In this document: one piece after another, positions 27,513 to 38,900 of the stretch
How the letters are laid out: every line of letters begins with the position of its first letter
Position numbering within the stretch: position 1 is the first letter of the stretch
Position numbers and translations under genes: made by a program
Assembly (NCBI RefSeq): GCF_000002425.4
Contig: NC_037275.1
Location: 13,745,987-13,809,986 of the forward strand
DNA: 64,000 nt
Reading direction: 5' to 3'
Origin: Physcomitrium patens
Taxonomy: Eukaryota > Streptophyta > Bryopsida > Funariales > Funariaceae
The notes under the pieces: generated by a model
What the model saw: only the letters and a program-made list of their open reading frames with translations
Databases searched by the model: none
Told to the model about the DNA's origin: nothing

Positions 27513-28538
27513 CTACTGTGGCTGGGCATCCTCATTTTCCTGAACAAATACTCCCCTAGTCTTGACTATGCCTCGATTTTGCTTTTTGGGGCAGTTTCCG
27601 ACTTTGTGGCCTTCTCCACCGCAATACAAGCATAAATTTTCTTCCATACATCGCTTTTTTTCTTCTATAGTAAGAGATTTGATACGTACCACATCAATTT
27701 GCATGTCTTCCACCTCTGAATGCGAATTCACACCGCTTGGCGACATAGTTGGAACATGGCGAATTGTATGTTGTCTTGAGCGTTGGTCTTGGCGACGTTG
27801 GAATAGGTGATTATCGCACTTCACAGCTTGGCTAATGGCTTCATTGAGCGTTCGTGGATCAGGAAGAGTTAACAGCAAATCCTTCACATCATCTCTTAAA
27901 CCCCAATAGAATTGACTCATCAACGCTTCTTCATCCTAATTGATGTCGCATACTAATTGCCTGAAATCCGAAGCATAGACTGATGTAGAATGCATCCCTT
28001 GTCATAGCGACCGGATCTTTGTTGTAGCCCATCGAACCTTATTGTGTTCACCAAATGCTTCCACAAATGCTTCCAAAAAGGTTTCAAAGTTGTTTAATAT
28101 GGATGATCGTTTTTCAAACAAAGGAGCAAACCATGATAGAGCTTGTCCCGTAAGTAATGTTCCAACAAGCCCAACACGTGACTCCTCCATTGGATATCGT
28201 TCGGGCTGTAAAATTGTTATCAACCTGATTTGATTGACGAATCCTCGAAACTTGGAACGTGTTCCATCAAACTTATCTGGAAGGCTAACTCGAGGCTCCT
28301 TATGTTGTAGAACTAGTGGTTCTTGTCGAACCTGAGGTAAAGTTGTTTCTCCAAGTGCCAAAATTTGAGGCTGGTGTAGTTTAGATTGTGCTATCCCAGA
28401 TACTCCATCATTATGAAGCCTTGCCACCACTCCTTCAATCTCTGCAGTTCTTTGTGATAACGTAGCGAGGGCATTCATAATAGTATCTAACTTAGACTCC
28501 GAACTTTCTGTCATACTAATGTCTTGACCTCCGGCCAT
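27513..28538 (-). pseudogene. gag region of element C (fossil)
   Basis: Capsid/nucleocapsid polyprotein of a Ty3-type element. It begins MAGGQDISM at 28538. The capsid-like part shows the RSKFRGFVNQIRL and WF motifs shared with B, D and E. A single CCHC zinc knuckle (CLYCGGEGHKVGNC) lies near 27645-27600. It is broken about once. Confidence 0.85.
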
Positions 28539-28539
28539 T

Positions 28540-28818
28540 CTAAAAGAAGGACAAAAATGACCCTATAAGAGGCAATATTGGTTTATAGGAGGGTAATCCA
28601 CAACCTATAAAATGCCTTAAGAATTTCAAGAAGAGGGGTAATCCACTCTCTCCAAGAAGAATAAGACTCCAATATTGTAACAAAAGAAGTATCAGTTTAG
28701 AGGAGGGTAATCTGCAACCTCTAAAAAATGCTAGTATACCTTCAAGTAGAGGGGTAATCTACACTCTACTAAGAAAGAACTAGCTCTGATATCTCAAATT
28801 AGTATAGTCTCGACAAAC
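28540..28818 (-). other. Leader of C: self-primer site and four GATTACC hairpins
   Basis: Two bases inside the LTR lies the 11-base primer site TTGTCGAGACT (28816-28806). Four stem-loops follow in sense order: 28770-28745 (AGTAGAG/CTCTACT), 28725-28696 (TTTAGAGG/CCTCTAAA), about 28655-28626 (imperfect), 28611-28582 (TTTATAGG/CCTATAAA). Every loop holds (A/G)GATTACC. The first and third loops are TG(TA/-)GATTACCC-like; the second and fourth TTG(C/T)(A/G)GATTACCCT. The leader ends at the gag start near 28538. Confidence 0.75.
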
Positions 28819-28943
28819 TGTCACGGACACAAAATACAGACTTGAAATCTAACAAGAAGTTCAAGAAGAAGTAGCAAAACTAGATTAAACAGATGAGTAC
28901 AAGAACAACACCAGAAAGGTGAGCTAGAACTCCAAGAGATGTG

Positions 28944-28986
28944 TTGTCGAGACTGAAGAACTCTTCAGCCTCGATCCCTATATATA
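28944..28986 (-). promoter_or_regulatory. Core promoter of C: TATA box, palindrome and predicted start site
   Basis: On the minus strand TATATATA (28986-28979) is followed about 32 bases on by AGTCTCGACAA (28954-28944), a usual TATA-to-start distance. Arms 28947-28959 and 28962-28974 form a near-perfect 13 bp inverted repeat with a 2-base loop and one mismatch. AGTCTCGACAA is the exact reverse complement of the primer site at 28806-28816. Confidence 0.7.
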
Positions 28987-28994
28987 CTCCTACT

Positions 28995-29300
28995 TAGGAA
29001 GCTTCTCGAGCTACTTCTATTAACTACGAAGCTTCTAAAAGGTTCCAAAGGCTTCTTTTCTAGAAGGTTCTAGAAACTTCTCGAGCTACTTCTATTAACT
29101 AGGAAGCTTCTAGAAAGTTTTAGGGAATTCCTTTCTAGAAGCTTCTAGAAACTTTTCTTCTAGAAGGTTCCAGAGACTTTCTTTCTAGAAGCTTCTAGAA
29201 ACTTCTCTCTAAAAGGTTCCAGAGGCTTCTCTTCTAGAAGGTTCCATAGGCTTGTTTTCTTGAAGGTTCTAGAAACTTCTCTCTAGAAAGTTCTAAGGAA
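28995..29300 (-). promoter_or_regulatory. Heat-shock-element array in the LTR of C
   Basis: Upstream of the TATA box in element sense. TTCTAGAA occurs about ten times, often as runs in which GAA and TTC alternate with two-base spacers (up to five units, for example from 29058). This is the nTTCnnGAAnnTTCn consensus bound by plant heat-shock factors. Binding and inducibility are inferred, not shown. Confidence 0.65.
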
Positions 29301-29392
29301 TATGTCCCTAACAATACTTTCTTCTATTTTGTCACTTTCTTTTTGATACAGATTCTATAAGTTTATGCATCTTCCAGTTTGTATCCTTAACA

Positions 29393-29600
29393 GATTGACA
29401 AAAGTGTACATACCATATCAAAGATTTGTCCTTTATTGATTAAGAGTGGATTACCTTTTTTTCTTGATAAGATATAAGCTTATTAGAAGTTGCGGATTAC
29501 CTTTTTCTAAATTGATATTGTTTCTTGAATTTTTTTTTTTTTGATTCTTGAATATTATATTTTTTGAGAATAGACATATTTATTTTTATTGTGGTAGCAT
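29393..29600 (+). other. Leader of B: decayed self-primer site and two-hairpin module
   Basis: TTGACAAAAGTG (29395-29406) follows the LTR by two bases. Two hairpins with TGGATTACC and TTGCGGATTACC loops lie at about 29436-29473 and 29483-29510, in the same order as in D. Confidence 0.6.
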
Positions 29601-32600
29601 GGCAGAGCTTACTGAAATGAAGAGTGCAATGGCTCAAATGCAAGAACAAATAAGAGAGTTAATGCTTGCAATGCATCGACTCAGTCTATGATCACAATGA
29701 GCAACAAGATTATCAAGCAATGAAGATATAGAGATAATTGGAGTTGCTTCAACATCTACACCAAGTCATACTATTGATCTTATTATAGAATATTATTTAA
29801 GTTTCAAAGAACCAAAAATTAGATTACTTGAGAAGTTTGATGGTATAAGATCTAAGTTTTGAGGATTCATCAATCAAGTACAACTTGTGATTGAACTACA
29901 ACCTCAAAGTTATCCAACTTAAGAATCACAAGTCAAGTTTATTAGAACACTACTTTAAAGTTCTACTTTATCATAGTTTTCATCATTTTTTGAACAACAT
30001 GATCTAATATTGGATAATTTGGAAATATTCTTAGTAGAGTTTTGATCTATGTATGGAGAATATGATGCAATTTGTGTTGCAATGAATAAGATTTGTATCT
30101 TGCAATAAAGTAATCGATCAGTAATATTATACACTTCATAATTTTGATAATTAGTGATAAATATCAAGTAGAATGATGTAGCAATCATCAACCAATTTTT
30201 TTAAAGATTATAATATAAAGTAAAGAAATTGATACTTAATTTACCTAATTCTGAGACATTGAGTCAAACAATTGATTTTGCTATGAAATGTGACAATCAA
30301 CTTTTTGAGTTTTGATCTCAGAATTGCACAAGGAAACCTCAACATTATTACAAATCAATGACGATACCAACAATTTCTCAATCTAAATATTTGGAAGTAG
30401 AAGACTTGCATATTGATGTAGTATATTTTAAACTTTTTATTAAATAAAAAAAGATTCATTGTCTTCAAGAAGGACTATGTTTATATTATAGAGAAGCTAA
30501 GCACATTGCTCAATATTGTCTAAAGAAAATGAAGAGTACTACTGTTAAAGATAATAACATGTCAGAAAATAAATTTTTCCAACTATAATAGAGATCGTGT
30601 AGCTAGAATCTTATACAATTCTTAATGAAGGTCCTATTCTCTCGTCAAAATCCTCTCTTTGTTTTATAATAGATATGCATTTAAGATCTAATAATCACAA
30701 AGCCTCTTTTTAATAGATTCAAGAGCCTCAGCTTTTTTTTTAGATGAAGAATTTATTAAAAGTCATAATACACAGTTAGTATGAAAAATTAAACCCATAC
30801 ACGTAGAAGTCATAGATGGTCGTCCATTATCTTTTGAAGATGTTATTCATGAAACACTTTCTATAGATGTAGTAATAAATGGTCATAATAGTCATGTAAT
30901 TTTTAATATAATTTAATCTCCTTCTAATCCAATTATTTTAGATTTATTGCTACTAGAAAAGTATAATCCTATGATAGATTGGATTTTTCATAAACTTGAC
31001 TTTTCTTCAAATATCATTAAGAGTTTTTCTAGTCCAATAGAAAGCTATGAGTTTAGTATAGCTAAACTTGTACTTGTAGGTGCAAAAGCTTTTTTGCATG
31101 CTCCAAAAGAAAGATCGTCTTTTGTTATTTATACCACACCCATTTTAAATGATAGGAAGATTTCAAATAAAATTCCAATTCAATATTAAGATTTTAAAGA
31201 TGTTTTTGAGAAGAAAAATGTAGATATTCTCTCGGAGTATTGTCCATATGATTTCTCCATCTATCTTAAAGAAAGAACTCAACTGCCATTTGGTCTAATC
31301 TATAAATTAAATCAAGTTAAGATCTATACAAAAATAGATCTATGAAGAGCATACAATTTGGTTTGCATTAAAGAAGGAGATGAATAGAAGACTGCATTTT
31401 CAACAAGATATGGACACTTTAAATATAATGACATGCCTTCTAGACTCACAAATGTACCAGCTACTTTTCAACATCTTATAAATGATATTTTTTTGTGAGT
31501 TTCTAGATGTTTTTATTGTCTATTACTTAGATGATATTTTAATCTATTCTAAGAATACAAAAGAATATGAGGTTCATGTTTGTTGTGTATTACAAAAACT
31601 TAGAGATACTAGATTGTAAGCTAAGTTGAAAAAGTATGTATTCTACATTATTCAAGTTGATTTCTTAGGATATATCATTTCAAACAAAGGTCTAATAATG
31701 GATCATAAAAAAGTTCACACAATCATGGAGTGGAAGATTCTAAAAACAATAAAAGATATATAATACTTTTTGAGATTTTTCAATTACTATCGGATCTTTA
31801 TTAAGAATTTTTTTCAAGTTGCAGTGCCACTTACACTCTTAACTTGTAAAGACAAGCTCAAGTAGAGTAAAGAAGCAAAATCATCATTTGAAGCTTTGAA
31901 GAAAGCTTTTATTTTTGTACCAATCTTGCATTGTATCAACTTCTCCAAAGTATTTTTTATAGAGACAAATGCATCTGATTTTGCCTTGGATGTAGTCTTA
32001 TCACAAATAGGAACAAATGACAAACTTCATCAAGTAGCTTTTCATTCAAGAAATTTTTCAGCAATCAAGATTAATTATAAAATCTACAACAAAGAATTTC
32101 TTCCAATCACAGATTCTTTTCAAGAATGGCATCATTATTTAGAAGGCGCTTCAAGTCCAGTCACTATATATACAGATCATAAGAACCTTGAGTATTTCAC
32201 GTCAGCACGTATTTTGAATCATTGCTAGGCATGTTGGAGCATGTCTTTACCAAGATTTAAGTTCAATATTACTTATCAATTAAGAAAATAACAAGGTTTC
32301 TCTGATATCCTTTCTAAATATTTTTATCTTACATCAAAAGAAAGAGAAGCAGCTTTTGATCAACAAAAGATAATTTTATTGAGGCTAGAAGAATTTCATC
32401 TCTAAGCAATGAAATCAACATTGATTGTTGATTTGAATTTTTACAAGCAGATTCAAGCAAGTATGTCCTGAGATCTTATTGTTCATGATATTAAAAAAGT
32501 TCTTCTAAGTCTCAAGATACTTCTAAGTTTGAGTTTAAATAGAACCTATTCTATTTTGAAGGACACTTATATATTCTAAAAAAAAAAGCATGATTACATG

Positions 32601-34098
32601 TTCTTGAAGGTCATCACAATTTTCCTATAGTAGGATATTTTGGATATAATAAGTCTTTGGAGCTTATATCTAAAGATTTTTGGTAAAGTCAAATGTGGAA
32701 GGCTATTAAAGAATTTGTGCAGACATGTGATATTTGTTCAAGATCAAAAATTCCTTGTCATCAATCTTATTGATTCTTCCAACTATTACTTATACTAGAA
32801 CAACTATGGTCTTCTGTCTCTATAGATTTTATTATAGATCTTCCAATTTCAAGTTTTTATGATTCTATATTTGTGATTATAGATCGTTTCACCAAAATGG
32901 CACATTTTATACTATGTACAAAATCTATCACATGTGAAGGAGCAACTAAACTCTTCATTGACAACATCTATCATTATCATGTATTACCTAGGGATACTAT
33001 ATCAGAGAAAGAAACATAGTTTTTATCAAGATTTTAGAGAACTCTTTTCAAGATATTGAAGGTGGATATAAAATTATCTTTGAATTTCCACCTTCAAACT
33101 GATAGACAAATAGAATGGATAAATCAAGTTTTAAAGTAGTATTTGAAATGTACCATCAACTATCAATAAGATGTCTAGAAAATAGAAACCATTTTCTATT
33201 TGTAAACGGATCAATCCAATTGCTTATTAATTACACATACTGGAGTCTATGAAAATCCATCCTAAGTTCTATGTATCTTTACTTGATCCATATTAGAAAA
33301 TGGATATACAAAAAATGATACAAATGCCACCACCTCCTATAGAAGTAGACAATAATAAAGAATTTGAGGTAGAAGAAGTCTTAAATTCAAGGTGGCACTC
33401 AAATAGATTAAAATATCACGTACATTGGTGTAGATATGACATTAATGAAGACACATAGGAGCCATCTAAGAATCTAGCAAATACATCAGTCTAAGTTAAA
33501 GCATTTCATCAATGACATCCATTAAAACCAAAATAAAGAGTTAAAAAATTCTTTGCTATAAAGCAAAATAAGTCCAATGGATATTTCATTCTATCTTATA
33601 TAATTGTTTCTTTGGATTTTTTAGTGCTTAGGAGATGGAGAATCAACAACCAACACATTCAACTCAAGAGCTATCATTTGTTGAGCTATCAAATGAGACA
33701 TTGTAACTATCACAACCTTTGAGATGGCAAAATTGAGATAAAGATCCTCAAGAATGACATGTTCTTTCTTAAGTAGATGGCGAGATATAATACATTTGGT
33801 ACCACAACCTTTGAAGGGACTCTCGATGTTTAGTCATACTTTTGGAGGTAGGAACTATTTGTGATAGTATCACTAATATTTTGTTTAAAAGAAGTTATAA
33901 AGGCCTCAATAATGATTAAATATCGGGATAGTCTTCTTGTCTTGATATGGAACATAATCGATAGTTGAATGGACCTATCAACTACCTTCAAAAGAAACAA
34001 AGATCAGAGTATGTGACAAATATAGTTTGGCGCATCTTAGACTTCATCAACATATAATCACCACTCCTCATGGAAGTCATTCTTAAAAAAGAGGGTAA

Positions 34099-34652
34099 TG
34101 TCATGGATATACATATTTATTTTGATAATTACATAAATAATAAGAATAGATAGAAGTAAGTTAAAGTAAATAAATATGATAATATCTTGTGAAAAGCTTC
34201 ATAGAAGCTTTATAGATGCTACTTTGCCTTTATACATGTCTATAAGTGATTTGTAGGTTGAAAATTTAGCCAACAAGGAAATTACATGTTATCATGTTAA
34301 TCACTTGTAGTATAAGTTGAACATATGGCACACATCTAGGAAACTTGCCTTTCAAATTAGACATGTATCGTGTAAGTTGGATGCATATTAGAGGTCCTAT
34401 AGCATGTTACCACATAGTTCTTAATTAAGTAGTATATATAGAGGCAAGAATGAGACCTTCCTCATTCTTGTCAATTCTTTTCTTGCTTTTAGTCTAGTTT
34501 CAAGATTTTTTTGTTTTCTAATCTTTAACAATAGCCATTCTAGTTCTTTCTTGAATATATATACTTTCTTCTATTTTTTCATTTTTTTTTTTTTTTTTTT
34601 TGACACAGATTCTATGAGTTTATGCATCTTCTTCCACTTTGTATCCTTGACA
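34099..34652 (+). repeat. 3' LTR of element B
   Basis: Begins TGTCATGGATATACA, ends TATCCTTGACA. It pairs with the interrupted 5' LTR (22556-23024 plus 29314-29392). A T-tract near 34575-34600 is expanded relative to the 5' copy. A TATA box and the start-site palindrome are recognisable near 34433-34478. Confidence 0.88.
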
Positions 34653-35962
34653 AGTTGCCGTCTTTGTAGATTGACTCTCAAAGCAACTTCACTTGGCCAT
34701 GATACGTAAGAATATTGATGCCCCAATATTTGTACGAGTCTTTTTTGATATCATCTTTTTCCACCATAGATTACCTTGTGTCATTGTTTGAGATCGAGAT
34801 CTAAGCTTCACAAGAAGTTTTTAGCAAGTCTTATTTAAGCTACTTGCGTATGATTTGTAATATCTATAATCTTCTATCCTTAAATAGGTGGACAAACAAA
34901 GTGTGGAAATTAGACTTTCGAGGATATGCTATAGGCATTTGTTGTGGTTCATCATAATGATTGAGATAAATACTTGACATCCTTGGAATTTACTTATAAT
35001 GATAGTATTCAAGCAAATAATGATCATTCACCATTTTTCTTCAATACTGGTCACCATCTAATTATGCCAAAACTCTCCATCATTCCATTGACACTAATAA
35101 TCTGATAATAGGAGAATTTATTAGACACCTTACAACGGCCTTACAAGAAGCATTATATTGCCCTGTTATTACATAAAATTAATAAAAGTAGTATGGAAAT
35201 AACCATTGGCAATACAAGACCTTGTGAGAGGATGATCAGGTGTTACTTTCCAATGCTAACTTGCCACTTACTACATCAACACAAATCTGTAAACTAATAT
35301 CTTGATGGCTTAGACCTTTCCGTATTTTTGTAATGATTTTGATGTTGCATACTCCCTCAAGCTTTTGCCACATATTTAGATCCATCTAATCTTATATACT
35401 TTGCAATTGAAGGAATTTCATATTAAGCTCAAGTGCTTTCTAGATTGACATCAACCACCACAACCATTACTTGTAATTGATGAGCAACAAGAATATGAAG
35501 TGGACAACATTTTGGAACATTGCTACCTTTGTCGTGGTAGTAGACATCCACAACTTTAGTACAAAGTTCTTTGGTAAGGTTATTTCATTCACAATGGAAG
35601 GTAAAAACCTCTACAAAACTTCATCCATTGCTAGGAGATAATTCAGAGATACCATTGGAAACAAACAAGGATGTTTTGCATTAGTGGAGGGAGATTAACT
35701 GTAATAGAGTATAGATAAGACAATTATATAGATAGTTAGAACTATGAAAGTTTTTAGAATTGAGATTAGGTTAATGGACCAAGTAAGATCGATTGTGGAA
35801 CATTCTAGGAAGAATTTAGGACAGTTATCTAGATAGGATCTACTATAGAATCTTCAAGAATTTTTTTTTGAGGTGGTTATTTAGATGGAGCCTTCCACTT
35901 AAGAACATGCTAGAAATTCTAAGGTAATAGGATAAGATATAAATAGTACTATCCAAGGCCTT

Positions 35963-38900
35963 TTGGTGAAACAAGGCTAGACTATGTCAAAATTCCAAGA
36001 TCCTTCAAATCCACAACAACAAAAGGCTTCTTCATAAAATAGGATAAAATAAATCAAAATAAAATTGAGACGAACTAAACAGAATAAGATATAAAAGATA
36101 AAATTGAGAAAATGAAAACATAATAGAACAAGTTTGAATAAAATGATGTAAAATCAAAATTTATTAAAAAAAAGGGTTCAAAGCCATACTTAACTAGATA
36201 CTCCAAATGGCTGTAGCTTGTCTTATTTATATCTTATCTTACCATCCTAAATTTTCTAGAATGTTCTTAGGTAGTAAATTCCACCTAGATAACCACCCTA
36301 AGCTTTCTTCTAGAAGATTTTATAATAGGCTCTACCTAAATAACTGCATTAAATATTTTTTAGAATATTCTATAGTAGATCTTATTTAGTCTACTAATCT
36401 AATTTCAATTCTAAGAACTTCTATGATACTAATTACTTATATGATTATCTTATGTACACCTTGTTTTAATTAATCCTCATCCATTAATGTAGAATGTCCT
36501 CGTTTGCTCCCAATGGTATCTCTGAATTGTCTCTTTACAATGGATGAAGTTTTGTGGAGGTTTTTAATTTGTATTGTGAATGAAATAACCTTACCAAAGA
36601 ACTTTGTACTAAAATTATAGACGTCCACTGCCACGACAAAGGTAGTGATGCTCTAAAATTTTGTCTATTTCATATTTTTATTGATCATCAACTACAACTA
36701 GTCGTGGTGGTGGTTGATGTTGATCTAGAAAGTACTTGGGCTTGATATAAAATTCCTTCAATTACAAAATATGGAAGATTGGACATATCCAAATATGTGG
36801 CAAAAGCTCGAGGTAGTATGTAATATCAAAAATCATTATAAAAATATGGAATGATTTAAGCTATCGAGGTGTTAGTTTATGGATTTAGATTGATGTAGCA
36901 AGTAGCAAGTTGGCATTGGAGAGTAATACCTGATCACCTTTCCAAAAGGTCTTGTAATGCTGATAGTTATTTGCATATTGCTTCTGTTAATTCTGTGTAG
37001 TAAGGAGGCAGTGCCGTGCTTCTTATAAGGCTATTGTAAGCCATTGTAAAAATTCTCCCATTATCGGGTTGTTGGTGTCGATCGAATAATGGAGAGTTAC
37101 TAGCATAATCAGATATTGATTGATATTTGCTTGAATACTATTATTATAAGCAAACTCTAAGAGTGTCAAGTATTCATCACAATCATTAAAATGAACCACC
37201 ACAAATATCCTCAGCATATCTTCCAAGATTCAATTTACATGCTGTCATATTATGATTCGGCTACCATGTGAAAATAATGTGATTATATATTTAATGTAAA
37301 ATTTATTTAGCAACATGGTGAAAGCCATGTTATTGGATTTTAGTTGGTTATAGAATGTGGTTAAATTACTACTTTAAGATGAGATTGTTTAAAAGGATTA
37401 CTATTAGAATTTGTATAACTTTATTTTCTTTTTATAGTGGCTTTTGAGATTGATTTTGTTGGTAGTAACTTTAAATATTTAGAGTCATCTTTATTAGACA
37501 TTGGTAATCCTTGAAGTTTTATTTTGTTTCTTTTATTTGATATTTAGGACATATATTATATAAATCTTATAAGAAAAAAGATTGGAGAAGGGTCTCGGTA
37601 GCAAAAAAGAGAAGTTAAGTCATCCATATGGATGAAAGGAGATGGATGATAAAAATCTCCATTCCTATTGGTCAAAAATCATGACCAATGAGCTTCAAGG
37701 ATGCTGCCTGAGAGCATATTAGAGATTAGGGTTAGTTTTTGAAAGAGATTCGAATATCAAAGGCTAAAGTCTACAGATATAAAATTTTGACCATGGTTTT
37801 GGTGAATATTTTGAGTCATTTGGAATCTTTATGAAGGAGATATAGGCACTCAAAGTTGAAGTACTGATTTTGTACTTACTATGACGTTTTTGGATATAAT
37901 GCATGCATACAAAAAGCAATAAAAGATCGGCAATTAGGATTAAAAAGAACACTTTCTCGGCTATACTTTACCTATATTTCTTGATGAATTCTAAGCTATG
38001 ATAAAAGAGATATTGGAAGTTGAAGTAAGCATTTGGAATCTAAGGAATTGTAAGTGACCCAAATTGCTAGTAGTTGTATTTTGAGCTATATCTTATGCAA
38101 TTTGACAAGATTTTGGCTAAAAATTTCCAAGAATGTATATTTTTATGTAATAAAACTTTTTACATAAGTTTTGTGACATTTGAATTTTGGATTTTTGAGA
38201 TATGAAGAAACTAGTACTTAGGTGCTTGTGAATTAGGATTTTAGAGCACTTGCTTAGGTTTTTAAGATGCCAGACGATCGGTAGTGACTTTATAGTTGAA
38301 TTATTTTAAAGTAAAGCTTAAAGGTGAATTCTATGATATCCATAAATTTGGCAAAATCTAAATGGTTGGATTAAGAGATATGAATTTCTAAAGTTCAAAA
38401 AATAAAAAATCTTTTGCATGAATATTATATTTTGAAGGGATTTTATGATAACTTGAGTATTTTATACAAAGTAAAGGAGTATTTTAGAAGCCAAGACTTT
38501 ATATATATGTTAAAAATGGATATGTGGAGCTATGGTTGAAGTTTTGTATAAAGATGAGCTTTTGAGAGGAGATTGTGGATTTCCTTTGAAGTTATTGAAA
38601 ACCTAATCTACCAGTAAATGGTTAGCTATGATTTGGTATAGCCAAGAATATTAGAAAATTTCTAGATATTTTAGAAAGCCTTATGTATAAACCTTCTTAA
38701 GTATAAAAAGATTTATTAGTATAATATCTTTTTGATATTGTAGTATTTATTTGTCTTCTATTTTTAAGGTTAAATAACTTATTGGAGCTTGGCCAATAAG
38801 TTAAAATTAAACTCTCTATAGCTAGGTACCCAGTATATTTTCATATAAAAAACTATGCAATATGACAATGCTTTGTTTGTCCATCTGTTTGAGGATGGAA

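Larger units (their letters stand above)
23025..29313 (-). mobile_element. Element C: young self-priming-type Ty3/gypsy chromovirus with heat-shock-like LTR
   Basis: Fossil LTR element, 6289 bp, minus strand, inserted in the 5' LTR of B with a perfect 5 bp duplication ATACT (23020-23024, 29314-29318). The LTRs are both 495 bp (23025-23519, 28819-29313) and differ at about 8 positions by eye, so the insertion is recent. Order in sense: LTR, primer site, hairpin leader, gag, pol (protease, reverse transcriptase, RNase H, integrase, chromodomain), post-pol tract, polypurine tract (23520-23533), LTR. It is the least broken element here, with about three or four breaks. gag and pol lie in different frames, as also seems so in D, which suggests normal recoding at that point. 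Confidence 0.95.
28819..29313 (-). repeat. 5' LTR of element C
   Basis: 495 bp, about 98% identical to the copy at 23025-23519; nearly all of the roughly eight differences are C/T or G/A. It contains the TATA box, the start-site palindrome and the heat-shock-like array described separately. Confidence 0.95.
22556..34652 (+). mobile_element. Element B: self-priming-type Ty3/gypsy chromovirus, old, interrupted by C
   Basis: Fossil LTR element of about 5.8 kb plus the nested C. 5' LTR 22556-23024 continuing at 29314-29392; leader 29393-29600; gag about 29600-30590; protease about 30720-30950; reverse transcriptase about 31200-31850; RNase H about 31930-32240; integrase about 32610-33200; chromodomain about 33350-33530; 3' LTR 34099-34652 preceded by purines. 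It closely resembles D. LTRs differ by roughly 13-15% by eye, and the body has many breaks, so it is old. It sits inside A1 integrase with near-identical flanks GGTTG/AGTTG. Confidence 0.9.
16330..35962 (+). mobile_element. Element A1: old Ty3/gypsy chromodomain retrotransposon, interrupted by B and C
   Basis: Fossil LTR element, about 7.5 kb of its own sequence in two parts, 16330-22555 and 34653-35962. Parts in order: 5' LTR 16330-16830; a degraded initiator-Met tRNA-type primer site at 16832-16843; gag to about 20050; protease near 20195-20240 (VDCGSTENCIS); reverse transcriptase about 20780-21500; RNase H about 21690-21990; integrase split by B between 22555 and 34653; chromodomain near 35440-35600; polypurine tract just before 35700; partial 3' LTR 35700-35962. 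It is badly broken, with tens of breaks. Being the host of B and C, it is the oldest of the three. An unrelated insertion lies in gag (18038 to about 19660). Confidence 0.88.
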
